64,000 nucleotides of DNA from G963662675 sp963676845. GTDB taxonomy: Bacteria; Bacteroidota; Bacteroidia; Bacteroidales; Prolixibacteraceae. Below, piece by piece: positions 51,392 to 62,300 of the stretch. Positions within the stretch are counted from its first letter, which is position 1. Each line of letters starts with the position of its first letter. The stretch is taken from assembly GCA_963676845.2 (NCBI GenBank), contig CAXXKK010000023.1:62001-126000 (forward strand), read 5' to 3'. Made by a program: the position numbers and the translations under genes. The notes beneath the pieces were generated by a model, which saw nothing but the letters and a program-made list of their open reading frames with translations, ran no database searches and was not told the origin of the DNA.

Positions 51392-52504
51392 TCACGTATC
51401 ACGCTCGGCAAGAAATTCGCTTGGAGTTTGTCCTGTTTTTTGCTTAAACACGCGATAGAAAGTCGAGCGTGACTTAAACCCCGATTGCTCTATAACAGAT
51501 TCAATAACATGATTTTCAGGCATCCTCAACAATAGCTTTTTACTTCGCTCAATGCGATGTTCGTTGATAAAATCATAAAAATTATCAAATCCGGCATCTT
51601 TAATAATTTGAGTCAAGCTTGTCTTTGAGACATTTAATTGGTGAGCTGTTTCTTCCAGCCCAATATCGGGGATTAGAAATAATTCACCCTCTCTGAATTT
51701 CGTCAACAATACTTGTACATCATTTTTTGAATCTTTTTCTACTATCGGTTCCTCAATAGGAATAAAGGGTGCCAAATCTTTCTGAACAATTGCATGGATA
51801 ACGAAAAAGAAAACATAGAAGATCTGAAAAACAAACCCAAGCACAAACATGATCTGAAAATTGTAAATCCCTATCAAAGAAAATCCTTCGAAAAAACCTT
51901 GAAGTAGCATAATGATTACAACCCATTTAATCCATAAAGTATTGTAATGTGTTATCAATGAATCATTATCCTTAACCAGTAAAAGATATCTTTTAAATAG
52001 TTTAAAAACTAGAAAGGAATAAACCAAAGCTTGTGAAAATGAAATTACACGACTGGTAATGGCTAAAACATTATGCTGAAAACTATCGTCCCAAATCATT
52101 TTCATTGTTGAAACTAAAGACTCTTCACGCTGCCCTACTATTTCATGTTCATGACCGGGAACAAAAATAAACGTAAGAATTAGGCTGAAAAAGAATGGAA
52201 CAAAATGCCACAAATCATGAGATACCAACGACTTATTCTTACTGGAAAGTTTTTTAAAGTATAAATATGCGAAAGGGATTAAAGTTACTTTTACCGAACC
52301 TGTTAGGTATGCAGTCCAGGAATTATCAACATGAAACATGAGCAAAGCTGGTCCGATAGACAAAACGCCCTTCAATACAAATGACCAACACATATAAAGA
52401 AGCTCCCTGCGATTAAAAATGTGACTTAAAATAAACAGAAGTCCCCCAAATGTTACAGAGATAATTAATAATATTAAAAAGAATAAAGCAGCTTCTGAAT
52501 TCAT
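51392..52504 (-). CDS. AraC-family regulator with N-terminal membrane domain
   Basis: 370 residues. About seven membrane spans occupy residues 3-235. The C-terminal AraC HTH pair covers about 262-368: LEETAHQLNVSKTSLTQIIK (first HTH) and VIEQSGFKSRSTFYRVFKQK (second HTH). This architecture is common in Bacteroidota and suggests sensing in or at the membrane. Signal and targets are unknown. A TAACTTTA box lies just upstream on the minus strand (52512-52519). Confidence 0.88.
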   Translation of the reverse strand: MNSEAALFFLILLIISVTFGGLLFILSHIFNRRELLYMCWSFVLKGVLSIGPALLMFHVDNSWTAYLTGSVKVTLIPFAYLYFKKLSSKNKSLVSHDLWHFVPFFFSLILTFIFVPGHEHEIVGQREESLVSTMKMIWDDSFQHNVLAITSRVISFSQALVYSFLVFKLFKRYLLLVKDNDSLITHYNTLWIKWVVIIMLLQGFFEGFSLIGIYNFQIMFVLGFVFQIFYVFFFVIHAIVQKDLAPFIPIEEPIVEKDSKNDVQVLLTKFREGELFLIPDIGLEETAHQLNVSKTSLTQIIKDAGFDNFYDFINEHRIERSKKLLLRMPENHVIESVIEQSGFKSRSTFYRVFKQKTGQTPSEFLAERDT

Positions 52505-52807
52505 TGATCTTTAAAGTTATTATGCGAATTTGCTACAATAAGTTCAATTATCCATATTATCACCCAACTAAATTCATAATATTTCATTTATCAAATTCAG
52601 GCTCACCCGACACAAAACTCCAACTAAAAATACACAACAGACACTTACACAGTAAAAGACTTATTGAGACAAGAAAACCACAAAGTGAGACACGTTAAAA
52701 TTGAATATAACTCAAACTCTTCAGATCTTAACAAAACAATTAATTAAGCGCTGAGCAATAGATCATAACGAAGAATATCTACTATTCAATTAAAATGATA
52801 AGAGAAA
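52505..52807. other. Divergent intergenic region
   Basis: 303 bp between the AraC-type regulator and the DUF3089 gene. Apart from the TAACTTTA box on the minus strand nothing specific was seen. The frame at 52504-52698 is not protein-like. Confidence 0.35.
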
Positions 52808-53824
52808 ATGAAAATGAATCCTAAAACTGGAAGAGTAAAAATCAAACGCAACACTTCTAACTTAGTTATAATTGCACTATGTGTAATCGTGAGTTTTAGT
52901 TGCGATGAAGAAAATGGCATCAATGATGCTGTTACTGTAATCGACTACAGTAAATGTGCAAACTGGATTTCAACTCCAGTTATTACCCAAGAGGTTGACG
53001 TTTTTTATGTCTACCCAACAGTAAGCAATAATTCCACTGGATCAATGGACATTGAAGATTCGAACGAGCGTAACTTAGCTCTGGGAATTTTCGCAGCACA
53101 AGCAAGTGTTTTTGAATCAAGTGCTAATGTTTTTGCGCCCTACTACCGACAAATGTCTACCAACGTAAACATGGATGGTGTCGAACTTGCAACAGACACC
53201 AAAGAATTTAAGCAAGGAGCTATTGATATCCAGGATGCATTCAACTATTACATCAATAATTTTAATGAAGGACGCCCCTTCATTATTGCTGGTCATAGCC
53301 AGGGAACAATGGGCTTAATCGAATTGATAAAAAATCGGTTTGGTAATGATGCCGCATTACGAGAAAAACTCGTCGCAGCCTACCTTATTGGATATACTGT
53401 GACCGAAAATGATTTAGCTTCATCAAAGCTATCTGCTGCACAAAGAGCTGATGACACCGGAGTTGTTGTTTCCTACAATACATTATCAACAACTGCATCA
53501 AGAGGACCAATGCTAATGAACGGAGCCATATGTATTAATCCTCTAAACTGGGAAACAGATAATACTTATGCAGACAACAGTGAAAATATGGGTGCTGTAT
53601 TTTTCAATGACCAGACAGGTGAATTCCTTGAAGAAGTTTCGAACTATTGCGATGCTCAAATAAACCTTGATTCCGCAGCTGTAACAACATCAATTCCTGA
53701 TGATGATTTAGAAATAGGTCCTTACTCTCCTGGAGTTTATCACCGTTACGATTATGCTTTTTGGTACAGAAACCTGGAAGCAAATGTTGCGACCAGAATA
53801 AATGCATATTTAGATGCTCATTAA
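52808..53824 (+). CDS. DUF3089 lipoprotein, alpha/beta hydrolase
   Basis: 338 residues. An N-terminal signal with lipobox VSFSC (Cys33) follows a basic start. The DUF3089 core reads DVFYVYPTVSNNSTGSMD, VFAPYYRQM, DIQDAFNYYINNFNEGRPFI and AGHSQGTMGLIELI, with the nucleophile serine in GHSQG. The C-terminal GPYSPGVYHRYDYAFWYRNL carries the likely catalytic His. DUF3089 members are secreted lipase- or esterase-like enzymes of unknown substrate. Single gene with its own terminator. Confidence 0.85.
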   Translation: MKMNPKTGRVKIKRNTSNLVIIALCVIVSFSCDEENGINDAVTVIDYSKCANWISTPVITQEVDVFYVYPTVSNNSTGSMDIEDSNERNLALGIFAAQASVFESSANVFAPYYRQMSTNVNMDGVELATDTKEFKQGAIDIQDAFNYYINNFNEGRPFIIAGHSQGTMGLIELIKNRFGNDAALREKLVAAYLIGYTVTENDLASSKLSAAQRADDTGVVVSYNTLSTTASRGPMLMNGAICINPLNWETDNTYADNSENMGAVFFNDQTGEFLEEVSNYCDAQINLDSAAVTTSIPDDDLEIGPYSPGVYHRYDYAFWYRNLEANVATRINAYLDAH

Positions 53825-53826
53825 AA

Positions 53827-53857
53827 AAAGAACCTTTTGAGGTATAGTAGGTTCTTT
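53827..53857 (+). terminator. Probable terminator of the DUF3089 gene
   Basis: Arms AAAGAACC/GGTTCTTT around a 15-base loop start just past the stop codon, followed by ATTAGG. The downstream T run is short, so it is moderate in strength. Confidence 0.55.
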
Positions 53858-53981
53858 ATTAGGAGTAAATAATGATCACGGAGGTTTACGATTTCTAAAT
53901 CGTTTACCTCTCATGATTACACCCCTTTCAATCTAAAACTTCTCTTTCTACATTTTCATACATTCCAAGAACAAAATTCCG

Positions 53982-53989
53982 TAACTTTG
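53982..53989 (+). promoter_or_regulatory. -7 promoter box of the NfeD-family gene
   Basis: TAACTTTG is a perfect TAnnTTTG match, 21 bp before the ATG at 54010. Confidence 0.5.
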
Positions 53990-54009
53990 AGAAACACAAT
54001 ACTGGAATT

Positions 54010-55416
54010 ATGAATATTCGCATATTACTTACTCTGCTAATCGTATTATCAGAATTTCTACCTGTTATAGCACAAAACAGTAATGATTCTGAAGAAAAGA
54101 AGTTGGTTTATAAATTTAATATCATGGAGGATATTGCCCCCACGGTATGGAGACAAACCCAACATGCTTTTGAAGCTGCAGATACCCTCAATGCGGATTT
54201 GATTTTAATCCACATGAATACCTATGGAGGGACGGTTTTAGATGCGGATTCCATTCGCACAAAAATTCTGAACAGCAACATCCCTGTATATGTATTTATC
54301 GACAATAATGCAGCAAGTGCCGGAGCCTTAATCTCCATTGCCTGCGACAGCATTTATATGCGCCCGGGATCTTCAATTGGAGCAGCCACGGTTGTTGACC
54401 AAACCGGAGCAGCCATGCCCGACAAATATCAATCGTACATGAGATCCATCATGCGTGCAACGGCCGAATCTCACGGGAATGACACTATCTTTTCAGGGCA
54501 AGACACCATCGTTAATTGGTTCCGTGATCCTCGAATCGCTGAGGCTATGGTTGATGAAAGTGTTTTTATTGAAGCTCTAATAGATACGGGGAAAGTATTA
54601 ACATTCACTCCTACAGAAGCAATTAAATATGGTTATTGCGAAGGCATTGCAGATGACGTTCGCGAAGTTATTGATAAGATTGGTGTTCAGAATTATGAGA
54701 TTGTAGAATACGAACCAACTGCTTTGGATAAAATTATAGGATTCCTGATTAATCCTATTATTTCCGGCATTTTAATAATGGCCATTTTGGGAGGTATTTA
54801 TTTTGAGCTGCAAAGTCCGGGAATAGGTTTCCCTCTGATAATAGCGCTTATTGCCGCTTTTGGGTATTTTGCCCCTTTGTATCTCGAAGGGCTTGCTGCA
54901 AACTGGGAAATCATTCTTTTTATTGTAGGTCTAATTTTAATCGCCGTAGAAATATTTGTCATACCCGGTTTTGGTATTGCCGGAATTCTGGGAATCACAT
55001 TTAGCTTTACTGGTTTAGTTTTAAGCTTACTCAATAATGTAAATTTCAACTTCGAAGGAGTTCGAACAGACAACATAATGACAGCTCTGACAACAGTTGT
55101 TGTTTCACTCTTTCTTGGATTTATTGGAAGTATCTTCCTAAGCAAAAAACTATTTTCTGCTGATAGCGGAGCATTCAGAAACCTTTCATTGCATTCTGTT
55201 CAAAATAAAGAGGAAGGTTTCGTTGGGGTTGATACGAGCATTAAAAGCCTGGTTGGCAAAACCGGCGTTGCACATACTGTACTTCGTCCATCAGGAAGAG
55301 TTATGATTGATGGGAAAATATATGATGCTCTGGCTGAAACTTCAATGATTGAGAAAGGAGAAAAAATAGTCGTTATAAAAGATGAAGCAGCTCAACTTTT
55401 TGTCGACAAAGTATAG
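54010..55416 (+). CDS. NfeD-family membrane serine protease (ClpP-class)
   Basis: 468 residues. A signal peptide is followed by a ClpP/crotonase-like S49-type protease domain (about 30-220) with the serine Ser103 in NNAASAGALISIACD and Lys in the downstream helix (PDKYQSYMRSIMRA). Four to five membrane spans lie at about 240-385 and a C-terminal NfeD OB-fold at about 405-465 (SLVGKTGVAHTVLRPSGRVM). This is the long NfeD1b form, which works with stomatin/flotillin partners in membrane quality control. No stomatin (slipin) gene is visible here, although it often sits beside it. Confidence 0.9.
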   Translation: MNIRILLTLLIVLSEFLPVIAQNSNDSEEKKLVYKFNIMEDIAPTVWRQTQHAFEAADTLNADLILIHMNTYGGTVLDADSIRTKILNSNIPVYVFIDNNAASAGALISIACDSIYMRPGSSIGAATVVDQTGAAMPDKYQSYMRSIMRATAESHGNDTIFSGQDTIVNWFRDPRIAEAMVDESVFIEALIDTGKVLTFTPTEAIKYGYCEGIADDVREVIDKIGVQNYEIVEYEPTALDKIIGFLINPIISGILIMAILGGIYFELQSPGIGFPLIIALIAAFGYFAPLYLEGLAANWEIILFIVGLILIAVEIFVIPGFGIAGILGITFSFTGLVLSLLNNVNFNFEGVRTDNIMTALTTVVVSLFLGFIGSIFLSKKLFSADSGAFRNLSLHSVQNKEEGFVGVDTSIKSLVGKTGVAHTVLRPSGRVMIDGKIYDALAETSMIEKGEKIVVIKDEAAQLFVDKV

Positions 55417-55445
55417 TCTTATCAGTCTTATCGATACCAAAAGAT

Positions 55446-55480
55446 AACCCTGCCCGATTAGCTCAGAGCAGGGTTCTTTC
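55446..55480 (+). terminator. Terminator of the NfeD gene
   Basis: Arms AACCCTGC/GCAGGGTT around a 14-base loop, followed by CTTTCATTT, 30 bp past the stop. Confidence 0.8.
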
Positions 55481-55523
55481 ATTTATTTGAAATCTATATT
55501 ACTTAATGGGTTGATAGTTTCAG

Positions 55524-56243
55524 CTAAATATTGTCTTCATAAACTGTTTCCGGAACATCCCGGCTTAAGTTGTGCATTACCCTAAAGAAGCTAAACATAT
55601 CTCTTTTCACAGGATCAAACAGGTAATAAGCACTGGCTATTCGGCAAATGTCTTTTATCTCTGAGAAAATTTCACTTATCACCTGCTTTCCTTCTTCATT
55701 TAAGTGTTTTGATTCATTAATCAGATCAAAGCATGTTTTGAAATTTTCCATTTCACTGTAATAGCCTGCAATCTTATCAACCATAGAAATTGGTATTGTC
55801 TTGCTTATCAATTTTTCCCGAATTGCAGGAGTTAAGTTAGCAGCAAAACGCTCGGCCAACATATACAAACTATTATAGTCACCGCCTTTTGCATCGCTAA
55901 ACAAATCATTAAATCCCAGTTCCTCAAAAACCAACTTCTGGAATTTCACATCATTTTTAAATTCAACCTTCATTAAAGCTCTAAAAAGAGTAATGTCTTT
56001 CAATGATGAGATCATTAAATTATGCACATGAGACTGTTCATCTGCATGGATACAATAGGTTTCCGGAGCTAAATAAGTTGCATTTGCAGTTTCAATCCTT
56101 GATTTTAAATCCCTTGCATAATCAGGGGTCCAATCTGTACGTATATGGGTCAATTCAAAAATGTTCTCGTTAAAAGACTGAACAATCTTTTGACAAGCCC
56201 TTATCGTAGCATTCGCGATAGAACAAATTTTTACTTTATCCAT
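55524..56243 (-). CDS. Unidentified helical cytoplasmic protein
   Basis: 239 residues from ATG 56243 (the longer frame begins with TTG). Almost entirely alpha-helical and charged, without signal peptide or membrane span. Blocks such as KICSIANATIRACQKIVQSF, ETYCIHADEQSHVHNLMISS and EIFSEIKDICRIASAYYLFD show regularly spaced helices, and CIHADEQSHVHN is rich in possible metal ligands. No family recognised. It may be a single gene between the NfeD terminator and typA. Confidence 0.6.
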   Translation of the reverse strand: MDKVKICSIANATIRACQKIVQSFNENIFELTHIRTDWTPDYARDLKSRIETANATYLAPETYCIHADEQSHVHNLMISSLKDITLFRALMKVEFKNDVKFQKLVFEELGFNDLFSDAKGGDYNSLYMLAERFAANLTPAIREKLISKTIPISMVDKIAGYYSEMENFKTCFDLINESKHLNEEGKQVISEIFSEIKDICRIASAYYLFDPVKRDMFSFFRVMHNLSRDVPETVYEDNI

Positions 56244-56428
56244 ATTCTCCAATTTTAAGTTTTTAAAAGCTTATGAAAAAAGTTACGAAGAAAAGGGATC
56301 AAAAAAAATACTTAACAACCTGAAATAGAGAATTATGTTGAAGAATATGTTGACATTATCTCTCAAAAAGAAGAAAAAAAGAATAATTATTCTCTAAAAT
56401 TTCACTTATTACACATTATAAAATAACA

Positions 56429-56461
56429 ATGGGAAACAATCACCGTGAACTGTTTCCCATT
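56429..56461 (-). terminator. Terminator of typA
   Basis: 11-bp perfect stem AATGGGAAACA/TGTTTCCCATT with an 11-base loop, about 47 bp past the typA stop. The T run on the minus strand is interrupted (GTTATTTTA). Confidence 0.7.
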
Positions 56462-56507
56462 GAATAATCTCTTCAAAAATTGAAAAGATCTATATAAAAT
56501 CTGTTTA

Positions 56508-58313
56508 TTAATAGTTGATTTTGCTTCCTCTTTTTCTTTCTGCTTCGCGAAGAAGGATTTTACGCATACGGAATGACTTAGGTGTTACCTCCAGGTATTC
56601 ATCACCACCGATGTACTCCAATGCTTCTTCAAGACTCATTTTAATAGGAGGAGCAAGTCTAACTTTATCATCAGATCCCGAAGCACGCATGTTTGATAGC
56701 TTTTTAGATTGCGTAACATTCATGGTTATATCATCTGAACGAGTATTCTCTCCAACGACCATACCTTCATAAACTTCTTCTCCCGGAGCAATAAAGAAAC
56801 GCCCTCTGTCCTGCAATTTATTTAATGCATAAGCAAAAGCTGTTCCCGGCTCTTTTGCAATAAGGGAACCTGAAGTTCTTCCTTCAATTTCACCTTTTAA
56901 AGGCTGGTATTCAACAAACCGATGGGTCATTACAGCTTCACCGGCAGTAGCTGTAAGCATATTAGTACGCAAACCAATAATTCCTCGTGATGGAATTAAA
57001 AATTCAATATGAATCCGGTCTCCTTTACGTTCCATACTCTGCATTTCGCCTTTACGGATAGTAACCATATCAACTACTCTACCGGAAAATTCTTCGGGAA
57101 CATCCACGTGCATTTCTTCAATAGGCTCGCACTTAACTCCACCAATCTCTTTAAACAACACTTTTGGCTGTCCAACCTGAAGTTCATATCCCTCACGACG
57201 CATGGTTTCAATAAGAACAGATAAGTGAAGAACTCCACGACCATAAACTGTAAATGTATCGGCTGTCTCACCCTGAACAACTCTAAGTGCAAGGTTTTTC
57301 TCAAGCTCTTTGTCCAAACGATCTTTAAGGTGACGTGAGGTTACAAATTTTCCCTCTTTACCAAAGAACGGCGAGTCGTTGATTGTAAATACCATGCTCA
57401 TTGTAGGCTCGTCAACAGCGATAGGATCCAAAGGCTCCGGATTTTCAATATCACAAATAGAATCACCAATATCGAATCCTTCAATACCGACCAACGCACA
57501 AATGTCGCCATTTTGCATACTCTCTACCTTTTGGCGTCCCAGTCCGGTAAAAGTATGCAGCTCTTTAATCTTGCTTTTTTTGACAGAACCATCTCTTTTC
57601 ACCAAAGAAATTGGCATTCCTTCTTTTAGCTCTCCTCTATGTATACGACCAATAGCAATACGGCCTACATAAGATGAATAATCCAACGAAGTGATTAACA
57701 TCTGTGGAGTTCCCGGATTTGGCTCCGGCTCAGGAATATGTTCTACAATTGCATCAAGCAATGCTGCAATATTATCTGTTTTCACATTCAGGTCATGGGT
57801 CATCCAACCTTCTTTTGAAGAACCATAAACAGCAGGAAAATCCAACTGCTCTTCAGTTGCATCTAAACTAAACATGAGGTCAAAAACCTGCTCATGTACT
57901 TCATCCGGACGGCAATTTGGCTTATCAACCTTATTTATTACTACAATTGGTTTCAATCCAAGTGCTAATGCTTTTGAAAGCACAAACCGGGTTTGAGGCA
58001 TAGTCCCCTCAAAAGCATCAACCAACAGCAACACGCCATCGGCCATGTTCAGAACCCTTTCAACTTCTCCACCAAAATCGGAGTGACCCGGGGTATCGAT
58101 GATATTAATCTTTACGTCTTTGTAAGTTACCGAAACATTTTTAGCAAGAATGGTAATCCCTCTTTCTCTCTCTAAATCATTATTATCCAGAATAAGATCC
58201 TGTCTTTTTTCGTGATCTTTTAAAATGTTACAGTAATAGATCATTTTATCAACCAGGGTAGTTTTCCCATGGTCAACGTGAGCAATGATCGCAATGTTTC
58301 TAATCTTTTGCAT
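56508..58313 (-). CDS. typA: Ribosome-associated GTPase TypA/BipA
   Basis: 601 residues, the usual length. Translation-factor GTPase motifs are G1 AHVDHGKTT, G2 RERGITILAKN, G3 DTPGHSDFGGEVERV and G4 NKVDKPNCRPDE. EF-G-like domains II, III and V follow, then the BipA-specific C-terminal domain (GTAFAYALNKLQDRGRFFI; RMRKILLREAERKRG). It binds the 70S ribosome and supports 50S assembly and growth under cold or stress. A TATCTTTG box on the minus strand at 58336-58343 is a probable -7 element. Confidence 0.97.
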   Translation of the reverse strand: MQKIRNIAIIAHVDHGKTTLVDKMIYYCNILKDHEKRQDLILDNNDLERERGITILAKNVSVTYKDVKINIIDTPGHSDFGGEVERVLNMADGVLLLVDAFEGTMPQTRFVLSKALALGLKPIVVINKVDKPNCRPDEVHEQVFDLMFSLDATEEQLDFPAVYGSSKEGWMTHDLNVKTDNIAALLDAIVEHIPEPEPNPGTPQMLITSLDYSSYVGRIAIGRIHRGELKEGMPISLVKRDGSVKKSKIKELHTFTGLGRQKVESMQNGDICALVGIEGFDIGDSICDIENPEPLDPIAVDEPTMSMVFTINDSPFFGKEGKFVTSRHLKDRLDKELEKNLALRVVQGETADTFTVYGRGVLHLSVLIETMRREGYELQVGQPKVLFKEIGGVKCEPIEEMHVDVPEEFSGRVVDMVTIRKGEMQSMERKGDRIHIEFLIPSRGIIGLRTNMLTATAGEAVMTHRFVEYQPLKGEIEGRTSGSLIAKEPGTAFAYALNKLQDRGRFFIAPGEEVYEGMVVGENTRSDDITMNVTQSKKLSNMRASGSDDKVRLAPPIKMSLEEALEYIGGDEYLEVTPKSFRMRKILLREAERKRGSKINY

Positions 58314-58335
58314 ATGTTTTCCAAAATTGAAGGCG

Positions 58336-58343
58336 CAAAGATA
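58336..58343 (-). promoter_or_regulatory. -7 promoter box of typA
   Basis: TATCTTTG on the minus strand fits TAnnTTTG, 22 bp upstream of the typA ATG. Confidence 0.45.
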
Positions 58344-58506
58344 GACTTATTTCCATTGGCTTCATCTCTTTAAATAATTTATTGATGGTAAATTAACAGC
58401 ATCTAAAGATTGGCTGAACTTAAAAAATACAGCAAAAGATGCTTTACTCAAATTCTGGATTATTGTTTAAATTCGCACCAACAATATTATCTGTTAGAAG
58501 TTACTG

Positions 58507-59262
58507 ATGCTTAAACTGGCAAAATTATCTGGAAAACCTGAGGTATTTTATTCCATTCAAGGTGAAGGCAAAAATATTGGGCAGCCTTCTATTTTCATCC
58601 GTTTGGCTCTATGCAATCTTTATTGTCATTGGTGCGACACTGATTATACCTGGAACTGGAAAGGGACTCCCTATTCACACATCAATGATTTTAAACCGGG
58701 CTATACTAAATTCCCGAAAGAAAACTACCTGATTGAATACCCCACTGATAAAATCATTGAAAAAATTGAAAGTTTCAAATGTAAAAACATTGTAATTACA
58801 GGAGGGGAACCACTTCTTCAGCAAAAAGAATTAGTGCACTTTTTAGATGTACTTACAGAAAAATCCAATTCCTATCACATTGAATTTGAAACCAACGGAA
58901 CACTCATCCCCTCAAAAGTATTGAATATTCTTACTGATCAATACAATGTATCCATTAAGCTATCCAATTCCGGAGTTAAAGAAAGTGACAGAATAAAAGA
59001 AGACGCTATTGAATTTTTTGCAAAATCCTCCAAAGCAAACTTCAAATTTGTTATCGATAAGGAAAAAGATATAAATGAAGTAATTAAGCTATCCAAAGAT
59101 TATAAAATTTCTCATAAACGAATTTTCTTAATGCCACAAGGAAGAACTTCTGAAACCCTAAACGAAAAACAGCAATGGCTAATTGAACTTTGCAAGCAAT
59201 ATGGGTTCAACTACACCGATAGGCTTCATATTTTGATTTATGGGAATAAACGTGGAGTGTAA
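58507..59262 (+). CDS. queE: 7-carboxy-7-deazaguanine synthase QueE (radical SAM)
   Basis: 251 residues. The radical-SAM motif is Cys36-x3-Cys40-x2-Cys43 (CNLYCHWC) with the following Asp-Thr-Asp-Tyr-Thr-Trp typical of QueE. FYSIQGEGKNIGQPSIFIRL is the conserved N-terminal substrate region, and NIVITGGEPLLQQ is the SAM glycine motif. It converts 6-carboxytetrahydropterin to CDG in queuosine biosynthesis. No other que gene is nearby, so the pathway is dispersed. Confidence 0.92.
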   Translation: MLKLAKLSGKPEVFYSIQGEGKNIGQPSIFIRLALCNLYCHWCDTDYTWNWKGTPYSHINDFKPGYTKFPKENYLIEYPTDKIIEKIESFKCKNIVITGGEPLLQQKELVHFLDVLTEKSNSYHIEFETNGTLIPSKVLNILTDQYNVSIKLSNSGVKESDRIKEDAIEFFAKSSKANFKFVIDKEKDINEVIKLSKDYKISHKRIFLMPQGRTSETLNEKQQWLIELCKQYGFNYTDRLHILIYGNKRGV

Positions 59263-59307
59263 GTCTTAGTATTCCTCATTTATCGTAAATTCGTGCATCA
59301 AAATTGA

Positions 59308-62300
59308 ATGCTAAACGATAGAAAAATGGGGAAAAGGTTCTTTCAATTATTCGCAGACACAGGTGGTACCTTTACTGATTGTATTGGGATTGATCAGGAT
59401 GGAGAGCAACACCGACGTAAGGTTTTAAGCAATAGTAGCCTGCGCGGAAAAATTGAAAAAGTCATCTCGCCAACGTCTATCCAAATAAGTGAAAGCTGGA
59501 AACTACAAAAAGACATTATTCAAGGATTTTCTTTTCGTATCCTCGGCAATTCTTATAACGAACTAAAAATTCAATCCTACGATTTCAAAAGCAAGGTACT
59601 GACGTTAAACCAGCCAATTGTATCAAAAACCAATATTGACGGAGAAAATTTTGAAATTACTTCTCACGAAGAAGCACCAGTTCTAGGAACACGGTTAATA
59701 ACACAAACCGGACTAGATGAAACATTCCCTGATCTATTTATAAAACTGGGATCAACAAAAGGGACAAATGCACTGTTGGAACGAAAAGGAGCAAAGACCT
59801 TACTTATCATCACCCAAGGATTTAAAGATTTACTGCAGATTGGCAATCAGGCACGTCCGGATATTTTTGCCATGAATGTGCAAAAACGAAAACAGCTAAC
59901 CAGTCTGGTCATTGAAGCAAAAGAACGAATTGACTCAAAAGGAAATATCCTATCACCTCTTGATTTAGATGATCTGAAAATTCAGTTGCTAAAAATCAAA
60001 AAGGCAGAAATAGAATCGGTAGCTATTTCTCTTATGAACGCTTACATCAATCCTACACATGAATCCCAGATTAAGCAATTAGTTGAAATACTTGGATTTA
60101 AATCCATTTCTGCTTCTGCCGAATTAACACCGCTAATCAAGTTGGTTCCGAGATCAGAAACAACAGTGGTCAATGCATATTTATCCCCTATCATCCACAA
60201 CTACGTGAATAATATTTCGGGAAAAATTGGAGGAAATTCCTTTCAGATAATGACCAGTGCCGGAAGTCTGGTTTCGGCTCATAATTTTCATCCCAAAGAC
60301 AGCCTGCTAAGTGGCCCGGCCGGAGGTGTTGTTGGTGCATCTATTATCGGGAAACAAGCCGAATTTCAAAACCTGATAACTTTCGACATGGGAGGAACCA
60401 GCACCGATGTTTCGCGCATAAACGGCAATTTCGATTATCGCTATGAACTGGAAGTTGGAGACTCTGTGATTAACAGTTCTGCCATTGCCATTGAGACAGT
60501 TGCTGCCGGAGGTGGTTCCATCTGTGGTTACGATGGCTACAAACTTTTCGTTGGTCCCGAAAGTGCCAGTGCTTTTCCTGGGCCTGCCTGTTATGGAGCT
60601 GGAGGACCACTTACAATTACGGATGTCAATTTATTATTGGGAAGATTGGATGCCGGACGTTTTGGAATTCCTGTTTTTCCACAGGCCTCCAAAGAACGAT
60701 TGAACGAACTTATTCTACAGATAGAAAAGAAAACAGGTAAAAAGCAAAATCCGGAAGCCCTGCTCAATGGGTTTATTGATATTGCCAATGAAATTATGGC
60801 CGGTGCTATACGTAAAATTTCTATCTCAAAAGGATACGATCCCAAAGACTTTGTATTAGTTGCTTTTGGTGGTGCCGGTGGTTTACATGCCTGCGATATT
60901 GCTGAAATTTTGGGAATAAAAACCGTGCTTCTACCTCAGGATGCTGGCTTGCTCAGTGCCTTTGGAATTGGCAACGCCCACATTGAGCGTTTTGCAGAAA
61001 AACAAGTACTGCAAAACCTTAAAGATTTGAAACAAGACCTACCCGGTTTCTTTACCGAAATTGAAGAAAAAGCCTGTGATGAACTTCATCTTGAAGGATT
61101 CAAAAAAGAAAAAATAGAAATTCGTCAACGTTTATTATTTCTTCGGGTTAAAGGACAGGACAGCAGCCTTGAAATTTCGGTTGATGAGAAAACGAAAATA
61201 GAAGAGGTTTTCCACAATCAATATGAAAAACTTTACGGGCATCGTGTTTCCAATCGGCCTATCGAAATTGAAGCAATTCGTGTAATTGCATCTGTAAAAT
61301 CCTCATCTACGACTAAAAAGCACAGTCATATTTCAATATATACACCCGAACCAAAATACTTCATAAAATCAGAAACGATTCCTGTATTTGTCCGGGAAAA
61401 TTTAAAACCAGGAGCTAGCATTAACGGGAAAGCTTTATTCCTCGACAATTATTCAACAACCTTCTTAAAAGAAAGCTGGAAACTTAAATTGGATGAAAAC
61501 GGAACAGCTTTGCTTTCTCAATTAAAAGAGACAAAAGAGAAAATAAAAAGTCAAACACAAGAGACAGAACTGGAGTTATTTGCCAATCGTTTTATGGCCA
61601 TAGCAGAAAACATGGGAGCACTCTTGCAACGCACTGCTCTTTCTGTAAACATTAAAGAGCGTCTGGATTTTTCATGCGCATTGCTGGATGCTAATGGTGG
61701 TTTGGTAGCAAACGCACCACACATCCCGGTTCATTTAGGAGGATTAGGTGTGTGTGTTCAAACCCTGCTGCAACATCTTCAATTTGAAGAAGAAGATACA
61801 ATCGTTACCAACCACCCTAAATACGGGGGCTCTCACCTCCCCGACGTTACCTTGGTAACTCCTGTCTTTTATGAAGGGAAACGCATTGCTTTTGTAGTAA
61901 ATCGTGCTCACCATAGCGAAATTGGTGGAATTAGCCCAGGATCAATGCCTCCAAACGCAAAGAATCTAAGTGAAGAAGGTGTTGTCATTTCACCTTTTTA
62001 CCTGATAAAAAAAGGCAAAGTTAACTGGGACGGAATACGCAAAATCCTTGAAAATGCTCCATATCCAAGTCGATCTATTGAAGAAAACCTGGCAGATCTA
62101 AATGCAGCCGTTGCTGCTAATAAAAATGGACAAGATGCATTGCTTACTTTAGTCAACCAACATGGGATTGAAACAGTTTGCAATTATTTCGATCTTCTAA
62201 AAAAGCATGCAGCTTTAAAGATGAAAGAAACACTAGAGCAATTTACAGAAGGGAATTACAATGCAACAGAATTCCTGGATGATGGCTCAAAAATTCAGGT